Positions 34,201 through 43,229 of a stretch of 64,000 bases of DNA are shown one piece after another (positions within the stretch are counted from its first letter, which is position 1; every line of letters begins with the position of its first letter). The translations under genes were made by a program, and so were the position numbers. The stretch comes from Tiliqua scincoides. Taxonomy: Eukaryota > Chordata > Lepidosauria > Squamata > Scincidae. Under the pieces are notes generated by a model. The model made no database searches, was not told the origin of the DNA, and worked only from the letters and a program-made list of their open reading frames with translations. Where the stretch lies: positions 59,834,856-59,898,855 of the forward strand of contig NC_089827.1 in NCBI RefSeq assembly GCF_035046505.1, read 5' to 3'.

Positions 34201-37200
34201 TGCAAAGGAGGGCACCAGGATGCAGGTCTCTTGTTATCTGGTGTGCTCCCTGGGGCATTTGGTGGCCGCTGTGAGATACAGGAAGCTGGACTAGATGGGC
34301 CTATGGCCTGATCCAGTGTGGCTGTTCTTATGTTCTTATGGATTTGAGCATCTGTGGATGCTGAGCCCATGCCACAGAGGGCCCCCCAGACATGACTGGA
34401 AATCACTTCTGGTTCACATCAGTGACTTCTGGCTGCAACTGGGAGGTGTTCTTAGGCATGGGGACGACAGTGGGACCTCCAGATCGTCAGGTTTGGCCTC
34501 CAGATGAGCAATTGCTGTGGCCTCCCCTCGCGGATTCTGGTATCTATGGACGGTCCTGGAACGTATCCGCCTGTGGATACTGACAGCACAGTGTAGTGGA
34601 ACTGGAAAAGGTACAGAACAGAATGACTAAATTGATTAGTGGGCTGGGGCACCACCCTACTGAGGAAAGGCTACAGTGTCTGGGAATCTTCAGTCTAGAA
34701 AAAAGGTACCTGAGAGGGTTCATGATTAAGACATATGCATGGGATGGATACAATGGGTAGAAGGATAATCTATTCTGTCTCACACAAAACCAGACCCAGG
34801 GGACATCCACTAAAATTGAATGTTGGGAGAAACAGAGGAGACAAAAGAAAATATTTCTGTATCCCAGCATGTATTTAATATGCTGGATAGTTCACTTCCA
34901 TTTGCTGCCCTAATTGCAAAAGAAAACAAAATGCCACATACATCATAATGCACAAAATACGTCCATCCTGGACTGCTGCATGCCATTCTGGCTGACTACT
35001 GCAAAGATTTAACATATGCACACAAAAGTGGACAAAGATAATAAAGAAATCTGAAACAACTTCAGTACATGCAATAGGTTGCAATCCACAGCCTATTTAT
35101 GTCAGAGTAATCCTATTAAGCTCAGTGGCACTGTTCCAGCGTAAGCAAAAGTGCAGCCTCCTTGACTTAGAACAGGAGTGATGACAATATGTTCAGCTAG
35201 ATCACAAATTATGTGATGTCAAGTCTTCCTTTTTTCCCAAAATAAAGAAGCATTGCTGCAAAACTCATTTTGTATTCATCAAAATAAATAAGATGGCAAC
35301 TTTCTGTTACAAAGGAGTTCAAAACCTTAAAACAACTGCAAGAGAGACACCAGCAACAGCTCCAGGGAGGGACACTACACTGAAATGAACAGTGACATTC
35401 CAACAGTGACATCCTGCAAAGGACATTCTTTCTGATGCTCAGACTTTTGGAAGTGAAAGTGAACTAACAATGCAGGTTCCATCATTTCACAACTGACCTG
35501 CAAAGCACCCTCCATGGTTGAGATAAAACGTCATGATCCAATATGGCAGTAGTCAATCCTGGAATGCGAATTCCTTCCTCAAAAGGACCAGATGTTGTTA
35601 ATGGCCATACATCATCAGAACTCACATTCGAGGTCTTCAAGTAAGAAGTATGGTATTGCTTCTCAAAAATTATGGTGTTATGGTTTCAGTAATGACACAT
35701 GTAAGCTGGCCTAGACTACAAAAGGAGGCCTGCTCCCTTTTCAACTTACCCTTTTCTCATCATCAGCATTCTCCAAAATGCCGGTGTCTGCTGCTAGAAT
35801 AATTTTTCAAAAGAATAAAGTTTAAAGCCAGTAGAAACTAAGAGTTTTAAGTTACTGGCTTGCCCAAGCAATAAAGAGATAGGTGCACAGCACACCTAAA
35901 TGGAAGAGACTCATTTTTGTGTTAGCAATGCAAACCACTGCCATTCTGACTATATTGTGCAAATAGGTACAACAAAAAGCTCAAGGGAATGGTTGCTTAT
36001 AGCATAGAATGAGACCATGTTACCAACTTGAAAAAGAATACAAATGCCATCAAGCCGGAACCAATATGATAATCTAATATAAACTCAGAGCAGGTGCACA
36101 TCTGCCCTTGTACATTGGGGGTAGGAAGGGTAAATCAATGAGAAGACCCTTACTGCACTGTGAAGAAAGCTGTTTGTGGTTGTGATTTTCATCTGTTTGC
36201 TAGAAAGGGGAGATATGGATTCTTCATCATCTTCCATGTCATACAGGCACTAAAAGCAGACAGAAAAAAAAATATAACTTGACTTATAAACATGAGTGAC
36301 CTGACATCTTTGGTTTTCAAATGTGAAATGGACATTTCAAAGAGGCAAAGTTACCATGAGGTAGGCTGCTAAGTGGCTTCTATTTGGTTTCCATTCATCT
36401 AGCTATACCTTTAACAGCTATATGCTCATCAGTTTCACTACTGTGACACTCACTGACCAACTGGCTTTTCTAATTGCTAGTGTTTTACAGAAACCAAGTA
36501 CCATCCAAATAAATGACACTCACCTGTTTGTGTGTGTGATTGTTCACAACATTGATCTTCATTGCTGTAGGGTGAGAATGTGATGAAGTGGCAGCCTTCT
36601 GCTGTGATGAGAGGAAAAAGATGCCATTAACACCAGTGCACAACACTTCCTGTTCTTAGTTTATGGTAGGATATGAAAATGGGAGCAGTCCTTCAGTATT
36701 CATGTTAACAAATAAACCATTAATGTGTACAGCATTTACAAGACTGTTGAGTCTTGCAACCTACAATTTTACAATCATGGACTTCAACCTGTCAACAGCC
36801 AGAACCCACCTGAAACTCCAGTCTGCAACATAGAATCTACTACGTTGAATCCATGAAGCATTAGACACTCACCACCTCATCCTCACCCTATTTGTGGACT
36901 ATCTGGCAACTATTCCTGCTGTACCATTTCTGCTCTTCCCTATCAGATAGCATGCATACAAGAACAGTGGCACACACCTTGCCACAGAGGCAGCAACAGG
37001 TGGCTTGTTTGCATCCATATTGGTGGCAGGCAGTTCATGCAATACGGGCAGGCATGTCGGCTGACTGAGAAGCACAAAGGGAGAGAGCTGTCCTATTGCA
37101 AGTATTCCTATCAATTCAATTTTTATAAACAGAGGTGCTAAAATGATTGTCCTTTTTTGACTAGAGTATCCAAATAATTTCTTATGCATTGTGGTGAAAA

Positions 37201-40200
37201 ATTCTCTGGTTCCCCCTCCCTTTTATGCCAAAAGAACTTCCCAAAATCTGTTACACTGTGGCCTTTTCCAAAAAGCTGGGTGTTGCAGCCCATCGTGACC
37301 CACTTTTTGGTCCCACCCCATTTGTTTGACAATTCCTTCAAGTATTTGCAACTTTCACTTAAAGGTTAAAATGTTATTAGAAAATGCAGGGCAAAATGGT
37401 ACAAACAGGCTTTCTTGCAGTTCAACACTATGCACAGGTGGAAAAGATACAAAGGATTGCAACAGCCACTGTCAGTGCTGTATCAATAAACACTATTCTA
37501 TTCTATAGTTTCTCACTGGTTTACTAACTTCCCTGCTCTGCAGAATCACTAAACAGTTTTGCTTGACCCTTTCACTGTGGCTCCCAGTCCTGCCCTGATT
37601 GGCGAGGCCAGATTAGGTTGTTCCTCAAAGTAACATTGTACTTTCCAACCACACACAAAGTCTTAACTCAATAATATCTATTAAAACAAACAATGCTCAC
37701 AAAGTGAGCCTCCTGGCTTGGTAACTACATTTCCTATCCTATACTCTGCATCTTTTCCCTCTTGCCCCAAAAACACCATGCAGTTGCTGCTCAGTCACCA
37801 GGAACCACTGGGAAATATGATGGCTTGTACATATTTGGTAGACTGTGGGCAAGAAGGCAAAGATGCCTTGCCAAATCATCTTTGCCTTAGGGCACTTACA
37901 CTGGAGAGGGTGTGGGTGTTGCTTACCATTCCTCCCTTCCACTTTCAAGCCACTTCTGCCTGATGTGAGTGAGAGGCACAGTCAGAGTAATCTATTCTGC
38001 AAAAATGCAGAATTCATATGAATGAATTTTTTTCCTCTGTTATAATCTATGCTACATGACTGCTTTCCTCATGTTGTTTTGAAGCGCATGGAATTGTCTC
38101 CCTAGCAACAGCTGTCAATCTACAGGCAGACTAAAAGGCACTGCAGAGGAGATAACCGTAACTTACTTGAATTGTTTTTGTGATCTTCATAGCAGGAGCC
38201 ACCGTTTCTACAGCTGTGCTCACTAAGGCTGAAGGAGGAGCACTTCTTTTCAAACTGATCTTCTCCCTGGCATCAACAACTTTGGTCACTTTCTCAACAC
38301 TTTGCTGCTTTCGAGAATTCAGCATCTCCCGGGCATCCTGTACTTTCCCTTTGATTTTGAACCTGGCATCTTTCTGAAGCAGTTTCTCCCGGGCATCTTT
38401 CACACCAATTTTGTGCCGTGCATCAGTAAGGCCAATCTTTTGCCGGGCATCAAATGTCCGCTGGAAATCAACATTTGGTGCTGGTCTGCTTAGAAAAGTT
38501 CGTTGGACTCCAATTCGAGATCTGATCCCTCCAAAGAGTGGCCTGGTGTTCAATCTGGAACAGAGATGTCAGGATTTTAAAAAGTGAGTTTTTTATTTTA
38601 AAAAAGAGAACAGAAAGAGAGCTGAGTCCAAACTATGGGGCAGAGGTTAAATGCTACGCTCATAAATTAGGAAATCAGAAGTGCAATAGAAAAGTCCTGC
38701 TATACATGTAGAATACAGATCTGATGACAGCACAGTGGGTAAAAACTGAGCTGTGAATCAAGGGCACCCCCCCATTTGAACTGTGTCTCTGCTATGACTG
38801 CACTAGGTGGCCTTAAGGCAAGGCATTCCTTCTCAGTCTCCAGAGTAATATGGAAATAAATAATATTTACTTTACAGTGTTGTTGACTGAAATTACATCA
38901 ATACATGTAAATCACTTTGCACTTTCAAAACTGATATATACATGCTAAATATTATTTTTATTATTATTAATATTTGAAGAGAAAAGGCTGGGAACTGTGA
39001 AACAACCACCAATTCAACCATTTATTATTACATAGGTAGCTGAGTGTTACATGAGTTATTCTGGAATACAACAAGGCTGAAACAGGAACACATTGTTTGC
39101 ACCTTCTGGCTTCCAAAATTTGAAATTTAGATCTCTATACCATAGAATAAGACCCTTTAGCCTAACAAGGCTGTGGGGTTAGAGCTCTCACTTGTTTTTG
39201 TTTCTTTTAGAAGAGCTCTGACTTATGCAGACATGACACTGAGTGTTGCTGGAACCATGTAAAATGTTTGTAGTTTTATGGTGATTGATTGACAAGCATG
39301 CTTTTCTCTGTTCTGACATGGTATAAGAAGAAGTCTGAATATTACATATGGGGTCAGATCTCCTTGCTACTTGGCAAGACTCTGGCCCAGCACTGTTCCT
39401 AGTGCTATTGTACCTATACAATATTCTATCTCCAGCCTTTGTTTTGCGTAAATATCATTAAGAATATTTGTATCAGTGGTGTCAAACTAATTTCACATAG
39501 TGGGCTGAATAGTATTCATGGTGCCTTCTGAGGGCCGGACATGACATCGTTAAGCAGGACATGACATTTTTTAACAGATGATGGCCAGAAACAAGCACTT
39601 TGTTCTTGCATAGAAATTCCTTAGTTGCATATGACAGAAGAGAAAATGTGTAGATCTTGTTCATAATTTCAAGATACGGGAGAGCCCAATTATAACGGAA
39701 GCCAGATAAATTGCTTTTGGGGCTGCATCTGGCATGTGGACCTTATGTTTGACACCCATGATTTAGATACTGCTTTCGAACAAACAAGTTCCCAAAGTAA
39801 TTTTCAGAGACAATCAAATACTGTAACTAAATGGCTCAAAAGGGCTCACATTCTCAAAAAATGCAGAACACCACTGGCAAACTGCTACTAGAAAAGACAC
39901 AGTGAAGAGGGAGTTAGTCCCCCTCCTTCTAAACTCAGGTGTGTGTTGCTTAACAACCATTCACTTAATGACAGACTGCATGCAGGAAGGTAGTCAAAGC
40001 ACAACAAAAAGGCTCTTAATGAGGCTCTTAATCGGTTCTCCAATAGCCTGCAGTGGGAGTGCCTGTTTACACAACAAAGAAGTTCTTAATGCAAAGAAGA
40101 AGCAATCTGTCTCCAGCCTGTGTAGTCAGCTAGTGTCTGGCAGTGAGTGTCTGGGTTGTATGTTTGCTTAATGACCTAATCACATAACAATGAGGATCAG

Positions 40201-41289
40201 AGAATGAATCCCTGTCATTAAATGGTGCACACTTAAGAGAAGCACCAATCAAAAAGTGCCTCTTTCCCCAGTTTTTATCGCTAACCAAGAGGAGCAACAA
40301 AAAGGAAGTTGACAGGAGATGAGAATGAAGAGAAGAGGGCGTGGTGGGAAGGAAAGGAAAGGGCTCCGTACAGAGATGGGATAGCTCAACCCCTAGAAAG
40401 GATGGAGGAGTGCGGGGAAAGCGAAGCATGAGAATGGGCTCAACCACCCAGGGGGTGACAGGTGCCTGTGACAGCATCTATAACCCTGGACATCAGGGAT
40501 GTGCAGTGTGTGGGGAGGTAGGTGATGCAGAGCCTCCCCATCAGAGTCCTTCGAAAAGCTTTGCGTGTGGCTTGTGGGTGCACCTCACATGGCAGCAGTG
40601 CTTTTTGAAGGACTCCGGCAGGGAGGCTCTGCCTCACCTGCCTCCCCACACATCCCTGTGCATGGATTGTGGGTGGCTCAACCCATAGCTCTGCACATGG
40701 GTTGGGGGTGCTTGGGCACCTCCGACTCTGGTGAGGCAGCTCTGCCTCACCTGCCCCCCCCCCACACCCCTGCTGGACAAGCCTCACAGCATCCCAGGAG
40801 GGCAAGACCCCATCCAGTGACAGAGCACTTTGGAGCAGCCCTGGAGGCAGAGGAGCAGAGGGGGAGGCAGGCGGGCCACAGCAGAAGAGATCCAGCCCAG
40901 CCTGAAGGTTCAGCGCGAGGGCTGCGAGAAAGGGCCCTGCGGGGCCACCGTCTCCTCCTGCAGGCCGCAGCCACCAGCCCCCCACACCCAGCTGTTCCAC
41001 GCACCGCCACCACCCCCCGCGGCCCTCGCACTCAGGGCGGCTCAACAGAACCGAACGCTCCAGTGGGCTATGACTGACAGGAGGGGCAGCCAATCAGCAG
41101 CTCTCTCTCGGCCAGCAGGCGGGCTCTCCCGGAACAGAGTCCTCTGCGCGGGCGGGCGCGGATTCCTCATCGACGGGGGCGCCTCTGCCCCCCCCCGCGC
41201 GCTTCACCGGCCCTTCCCGCTCACCTCCCCTTCGGGTTCACGTTCACGCCGCGCTTCCTGATCAGCTCGTCCAGGGACAAGTCCGCCAT
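25042..41289 (-). CDS. POLDIP3: POLDIP3 (SKAR/PDIP46), RNA-binding S6K1 target
   Basis: POLDIP3 binds polymerase delta subunit p50, joins the TREX/exon-junction complex and, as SKAR, recruits S6K1 to spliced mRNA. Nine exons join in phase: 41225-41289, 38167-38554, 36524-36601, 36154-36249, 29903-30085, 29344-29421, 27649-27778, 25770-25836 and 25042-25216, giving 1260 bp and 419 aa (human 421). It starts [14 protein letters not shown]. Exon 2 holds tandem DAR repeats (DARQKIG, DARHKIG, DAREKLL, DARFKIK, DAREMLN). The RRM is at about 280-349, with MTVNNL as RNP2 and MAEVVFV in RNP1. It ends QPTEFKIKL. The S6K1 sites known as Ser383/Ser385 in human read Thr381/Ala383 here. The gene is divergent from RNU12. 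No defects were seen. Confidence 0.97.
25442..25514. mobile_element. TTAA-type mini-element, left TTAA decayed
   Basis: TCCATTTTTGTCCAGCCCA and TTGGGCAGAAATGGC face each other around a TTGCATATATGCAA core. TTAA follows at 25515-25518 only. Confidence 0.6.
25770..25836 (-). CDS. POLDIP3: POLDIP3 exon 8, end of RRM
   Basis: [20 protein letters not shown], 67 bp, completing the RRM. Confidence 0.95.
26467..26990 (+). mobile_element. CR1 LINE 3' fragment
   Basis: Near-identical in blocks to 33636-34340 but lacking an internal stretch equal to about 33680-33860. It includes ATTATGCAGGGGATGGACAG and GGTCTGATCCAGCGAGAC. Confidence 0.88.
27088..27235. repeat. CCTATCCAA-type palindromic element
   Basis: Left CTATCCAACTTTCCAGTGCT and right AGCACTGGAAAGTTGGATAG-type ends are inverted copies (GGCACTGGAAAGTTGGATAG here). 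Confidence 0.75.
27649..27778 (-). CDS. POLDIP3: POLDIP3 exon 7, RRM core
   Basis: [20 protein letters not shown], then [20 protein letters not shown] and CLD; it includes the RNP1 strand. Confidence 0.97.
27852..28065. mobile_element. Tigger-like element
   Basis: After TA, CAGTGAGCCCTCCTTATCCA begins a family with ATCCATGGAATTCGG and CCACAGATACCATGGG inside. The right end is not fixed. Confidence 0.5.
28623..28965. mobile_element. hAT mini-element, CAGGGGTC family
   Basis: Ends CAGGGGTCTTCAAACCCC and GTTTGGAGACCCCTG. Perfect 8-bp duplication ATGTAGAG at 28615-28622 and 28966-28973. Confidence 0.92.
29344..29421 (-). CDS. POLDIP3: POLDIP3 exon 6, start of RRM
   Basis: [20 protein letters not shown], with MTVNNL the RNP2-like strand. 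Confidence 0.96.
29563..29620. repeat. Palindromic AGTAAGTCCCA-type repeat, half copy
   Basis: GCTGAACACAATGGGCTTACTTTCGAG is only the right arm of the family. Confidence 0.45.
29903..30085 (-). CDS. POLDIP3: POLDIP3 exon 5
   Basis: It encodes [31 protein letters not shown] and EPVAVE. Acceptor CTATAG, donor GTGAGT. Confidence 0.96.
30275..30470. mobile_element. hAT mini-element, 196 bp
   Basis: Ends CAATGTTTCTCAAATG and GTTTGAGAACTGCTG. Perfect duplication CATTAGAA at 30267-30274 and 30471-30478. Confidence 0.85.
30599..30678. mobile_element. TTAA-type mini-element
   Basis: TTAA at 30595-30598, then CCATTTCTGCTCAGCC. An internal GTTGCATATATT is doubled. The right end stops at TTGGGCAGAAG where older CR1 sequence begins, and the right TTAA is missing. 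Confidence 0.55.
30894..34593. mobile_element. Tigger-like element split by CR1
   Basis: TA at 30892-30893 and 34594-34595 flank it. Left part CAGTAGGCCCTCCATATCTA (30894-30931); right part from 34341 with GCATCTGTGGATGCTGAGCC to GTGGATACTGACAGCACAGTG. Joining the outer flanks restores an unbroken older CR1 reading. Confidence 0.75.
30932..34340 (+). mobile_element. Young CR1 LINE, 5'-truncated, ~3.4 kb
   Basis: 30965-31156 encodes the end of ORF1 ([18 protein letters not shown], the last block of its SGNH esterase). ORF2 runs from 31329. The APE-type endonuclease has [28 protein letters not shown] and [10 protein letters not shown]. The reverse transcriptase has [41 protein letters not shown] and KFADDTKLF. 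Three in-frame stops (near 32028, 32268 and 33330) interrupt one otherwise open frame up to the RT core, so it cannot be translated whole. It ends in two TTCTTATG units at 34325-34340, the family's 3' microsatellite. ORF1 is mostly missing. Such copies are usually dead on arrival. Confidence 0.95.
34871..36153. other. POLDIP3 intron, otherwise unannotated
   Basis: Apart from a weak palindromic repeat trace near 35100, no repeat or exon is recognised. Confidence 0.5.
35084..35150. repeat. Palindromic AGTAAGTCCCA-type repeat, decayed
   Basis: GGTTGCAATCCACAGCC...GAGTAATCCTATTAAG and CTCAGTGGCAC are weak traces of the family. Confidence 0.35.
36154..36249 (-). CDS. POLDIP3: POLDIP3 exon 4
   Basis: It encodes [12 protein letters not shown] and [17 protein letters not shown], aligned with human NLYDLDEDDDGI and TKQMKF. 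This is the fastest-evolving part of the protein. Confidence 0.88.
36524..36601 (-). CDS. POLDIP3: POLDIP3 exon 3 (TDP-43-regulated exon in human)
   Basis: It encodes [19 protein letters not shown] and then NNHTHKQ: 26 codons against 29 in human, lacking the first three. The acceptor is a tandem CACAGCAG (NAGNAG), so a one-codon shorter form is possible. Confidence 0.9.
36602..38166. other. POLDIP3 intron 2
   Basis: No repeat family or exon was recognised. Confidence 0.5.
38167..38554 (-). CDS. POLDIP3: POLDIP3 exon 2, DAR repeats
   Basis: This 388-bp exon encodes five DAR-type repeats, [19 protein letters not shown], a further [10 protein letters not shown] and the end KITKTIQ. Acceptor TTCCAG, donor GTAAGT. 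Confidence 0.97.
38780..38970 (+). mobile_element. MIR/L2-like old repeat
   Basis: TGGAAATAAATAATATTTAC, ACATGTAAATCACTTTGCAC and an ATTATTATT tail recall the MIR/L2 3' region. Confidence 0.45.
39474..39760. mobile_element. hAT-type mini-element (CAGTGGTGTCAAAC)
   Basis: Ends CAGTGGTGTCAAACTAAT and ATGTTTGACACCCATG. The flanking octamers ATTTGTAT and ATTTAGAT agree at six positions. Confidence 0.65.
40491..40765. repeat. GC-rich fold-back repeat beside the POLDIP3 promoter
   Basis: CAGGGATGTGCAGTGTGTGG...GAGTCCTTCGAAAAGC (40493-40560) recurs inverted at 40600-40662. A third, half copy lies at 40725-40775 (TGAGGCAGCTCTGCCTCACC). Confidence 0.7.
41225..41289 (-). CDS. POLDIP3: POLDIP3 exon 1 with start codon
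   Basis: [21 protein letters not shown], then donor GTGAGC. The ATG sits in a YY1-like ACAACATGGCGGAC context. Confidence 0.95.
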
Positions 41290-41478
41290 GTTGTCGCTAG
41301 ACCTGCAGATAAGTCGTAGCGACCGAAGCCCGGACATGAGACGCAACCACTTCCGGTCTCGCACCGCCCCCCTTCCTCCTCTCGCGACTCTAGTAAGGGG
41401 CGCGCGCGCGCTCAACGAGAGGGGCCGTAGCACTTCGCGGGAGCGGGCGTCCCACAATGACTTGCGGCGGAAAATCTC

Positions 41479-41486
41479 GTTTGCAT
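41479..41486 (+). promoter_or_regulatory. RNU12: U12 distal sequence element (octamer)
   Basis: GTTTGCAT is one base from the OCT1 octamer ATTTGCAT. It lies about 190 bp before the U12 start, the usual DSE distance. Confidence 0.6.
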
Positions 41487-41614
41487 ACGGGTCGCGCGGC
41501 AATTTCTGCCACTTTGGGGTCGCTTTTGTCTCTGTTGAGCGAGCGACAAGCACCACAACGTCGTCTAGTCAGAGCCTGGAACCTCTGAAGGCCTCTGTCC
41601 CTGGCACAACGTGT

Positions 41615-41634
41615 TCACCCTAACTGAGAAACTG
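41615..41634 (+). promoter_or_regulatory. RNU12: U12 proximal sequence element
   Basis: TCACCCTAACTGAGAAACTG fits the vertebrate snRNA PSE pattern (TCACC then A/T and AAA) and ends 41 bp before the RNA start. There is no TATA at -30, as expected for a pol II snRNA gene. Confidence 0.75.
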
Positions 41635-41675
41635 ACTGTGTTTCACCACAAGGGCTTTGTCTGTTAATAAGAGGT

Positions 41676-41824
41676 ATGCCTTAAACTTATGAGTAAGGAA
41701 AATAACGATCCGGGGTGACGCCCGGGTCCTCACTGCTAATGTGAGAGGAATTTTTGAACGGGTACAGGTTGTCCCCGTGGTGACCCGCCTACTTAGCGGG
41801 ATGCCTGGGTGCTTGATCTGCCCG
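41676..41824 (+). ncRNA. RNU12: U12 snRNA (minor spliceosome)
   Basis: The 149-nt RNA begins ATGCCTTAAACTTATGAGTA and ends GATCTGCCCG, nearly identical to the 150-nt human U12. The branch-site-pairing segment GTAAGGAAA is at 41693-41701 and the Sm site AATTTTTGA at 41749-41757. In stem-loop IIa/b, human GATTCGGG/CCCGAATC is GATCCGGG/CCCGGGTC here: one T-A pair became C-G and another T-G, so pairing is kept. This supports a working gene and not a pseudogene. U12 pairs with the branch site of U12-type introns. The gene is head to head with POLDIP3, as in human. Confidence 0.98.
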
Positions 41825-41835
41825 GACTATCAGCG

Positions 41836-41848
41836 GTAGTAAAAGCAG
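41836..41848 (+). terminator. RNU12: U12 3' box
   Basis: GTAGTAAAAGCAG begins 12 bp after the RNA end and resembles the snRNA 3'-box (GTTT-N-AAARNNAGA). Confidence 0.6.
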
Positions 41849-42124
41849 CTGGTGTAGACTTTTTCGCTCAATACATACTGCCTCCATGTTGCATCTGAGC
41901 AGCGGAGAGAGAAGCAAACTGGTGCAACAGCAAATATGCTCTATCAAGCTTTGTTTTATTAATGTTTTGTTACATGGCCTGTCAACAACTATGCATGGTG
42001 TGGTCGCTTCCTTAAATGAAGGAGGTTGAAAAAGATCATCATGCAAATGTACTTGTTTCATGCGCAACCTGATGCTGCAAATAAAAATGTTGCAAGGATT
42101 CTTGCAGATAGTGTTGACCTAGAA

Positions 42125-42452
42125 CAGGGGTCTCCAAACCCCTGCCGGGGGCCAGATGCAGCCTGTGACCAGCCAGCGGCCAGCCTCTGATCCCCTGAAA
42201 GCATCTGTCCCAGTTGACCAACACAACCAGAGTTGTGCTTGTGGGGTGGTGGAATGAGGGTCCATTTAAGTGTCTGTTTTATTTCTTGGGCTGTGTTTGT
42301 GCTTGGAGAAGTCCTGGACATTTGAGCCCATTCATTTATTCATTCATCCAAGTTCCATCTCTAATATATTTATTTAAATTTTTTATTCTGGCCCTTGACC
42401 CTGTGCCAGATATTTGATGCGGCCCTTTAGCAGAAATGTTTAGAGACCCCTG
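42125..42452. mobile_element. hAT mini-element, CAGGGGTC family
   Basis: Ends CAGGGGTCTCCAAACCCC and TTTAGAGACCCCTG. Perfect duplication ACCTAGAA at 42117-42124 and 42453-42460. Confidence 0.92.
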
Positions 42453-43229
42453 ACCTAGAAGGATGTTGGTGCGAGCCAGCAAGGCACTCCTTATAAGAGT
42501 GGTGTCCTCAGAACCACTAACACAGCTAGGACTGATGGATAAGATGCAAACAAAGTGTGCATTTTTTCTTTGAAAATTTTGGGCTTTGTAAAAGTCCAAA
42601 GGGATTCTAGTAAAAAAAGTAGACCATAAGTCCACCTCTATTCTACAGCAATGTGTGTTGCACTTACCAAGAGATTTTTCTGCCAAAAATAAATAAATAA
42701 AAGGATTTATGATTTCCTGCTGGGCTTAGCTAATGTGAGCCAAGGGGAGAAGTCTCCAGAAACCTCACTCATACCCTCACCTAGCCCTGAGAAAAACAAT
42801 GCCCAAACATTCACACAGCCTACTAAATTGCACTAATTTTGCAAAGAATGTAGTGGAAGTACAGTCCCCGCTACAGATCTGATATTGTGTCTGTGTGAAA
42901 ATGAAGGGAGAGCAGTACACACATTCATACCTGTGAACTCATGTATGCTCACCTAGTGACCTCTTTGGAGATAAACACACTTCTCAGTTGTCTACAGACC
43001 AGCAGCACTGAAATGCTAATACCTCACAATGCAAATTCTTGAATTATGCAGCTAATCTCTACTCCAGTTGAAGATGCCACTGCATATGTGTAAGATGGTA
43101 GCCAAATTGTTCCCCAATGAATGGACTGACTGTGTTTCATACAAAGAACATCTTTAATAAAACTGCACTTCAACTGTGACCTTTCAACTAAAATTTATCA
43201 CCATACAATTTCCAGTTGTGTACTGTACC
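42453..43229. other. Intergenic RNU12-LUC7L2, nothing recognised
   Basis: No exon or clear repeat was seen. Confidence 0.45.

Larger units (their letters stand above)
30680..34870 (+). mobile_element. Older CR1 LINE 3' part, split by later insertions
   Basis: The left piece, 30680-30893 (AGAGATCTTGAGGTG, TGGTAAGGCCACATCTAGAG), continues at 34596 (GTGGAACTGGAAAAGGTACA, GGGCTGGGGCACCACCC) to about 34870. Between them sits a Tigger-like element carrying a younger CR1. Confidence 0.8.
40780..41560. promoter_or_regulatory. POLDIP3: POLDIP3/RNU12 CpG island, divergent promoter
   Basis: CpG-rich DNA spans POLDIP3 exon 1 and the 386 bp to RNU12. It includes an ETS/GABP-type CCACTTCCGGT at 41347-41357 and a YY1-like motif over the ATG. 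No TATA box is seen. Confidence 0.7.

Noticed and set aside
35750-35800. Possible extra POLDIP3 exon (splice-like CTAG...GTAAGT around about 45 bp, minus strand)
   Set aside because: Its length is not a multiple of three, it matches no POLDIP3 sequence, and exons 4 and 5 join in phase without it.
40440-41261. Long open frames on both strands near the POLDIP3 promoter
   Set aside because: GC-rich DNA and a fold-back repeat lack stop codons by composition; no homology or splice structure is seen.
41663-41669. TTAATAA just before U12 as a TATA box
   Set aside because: It lies 7-13 bp from the RNA start and not near -30; a PSE without TATA fits a pol II snRNA gene.
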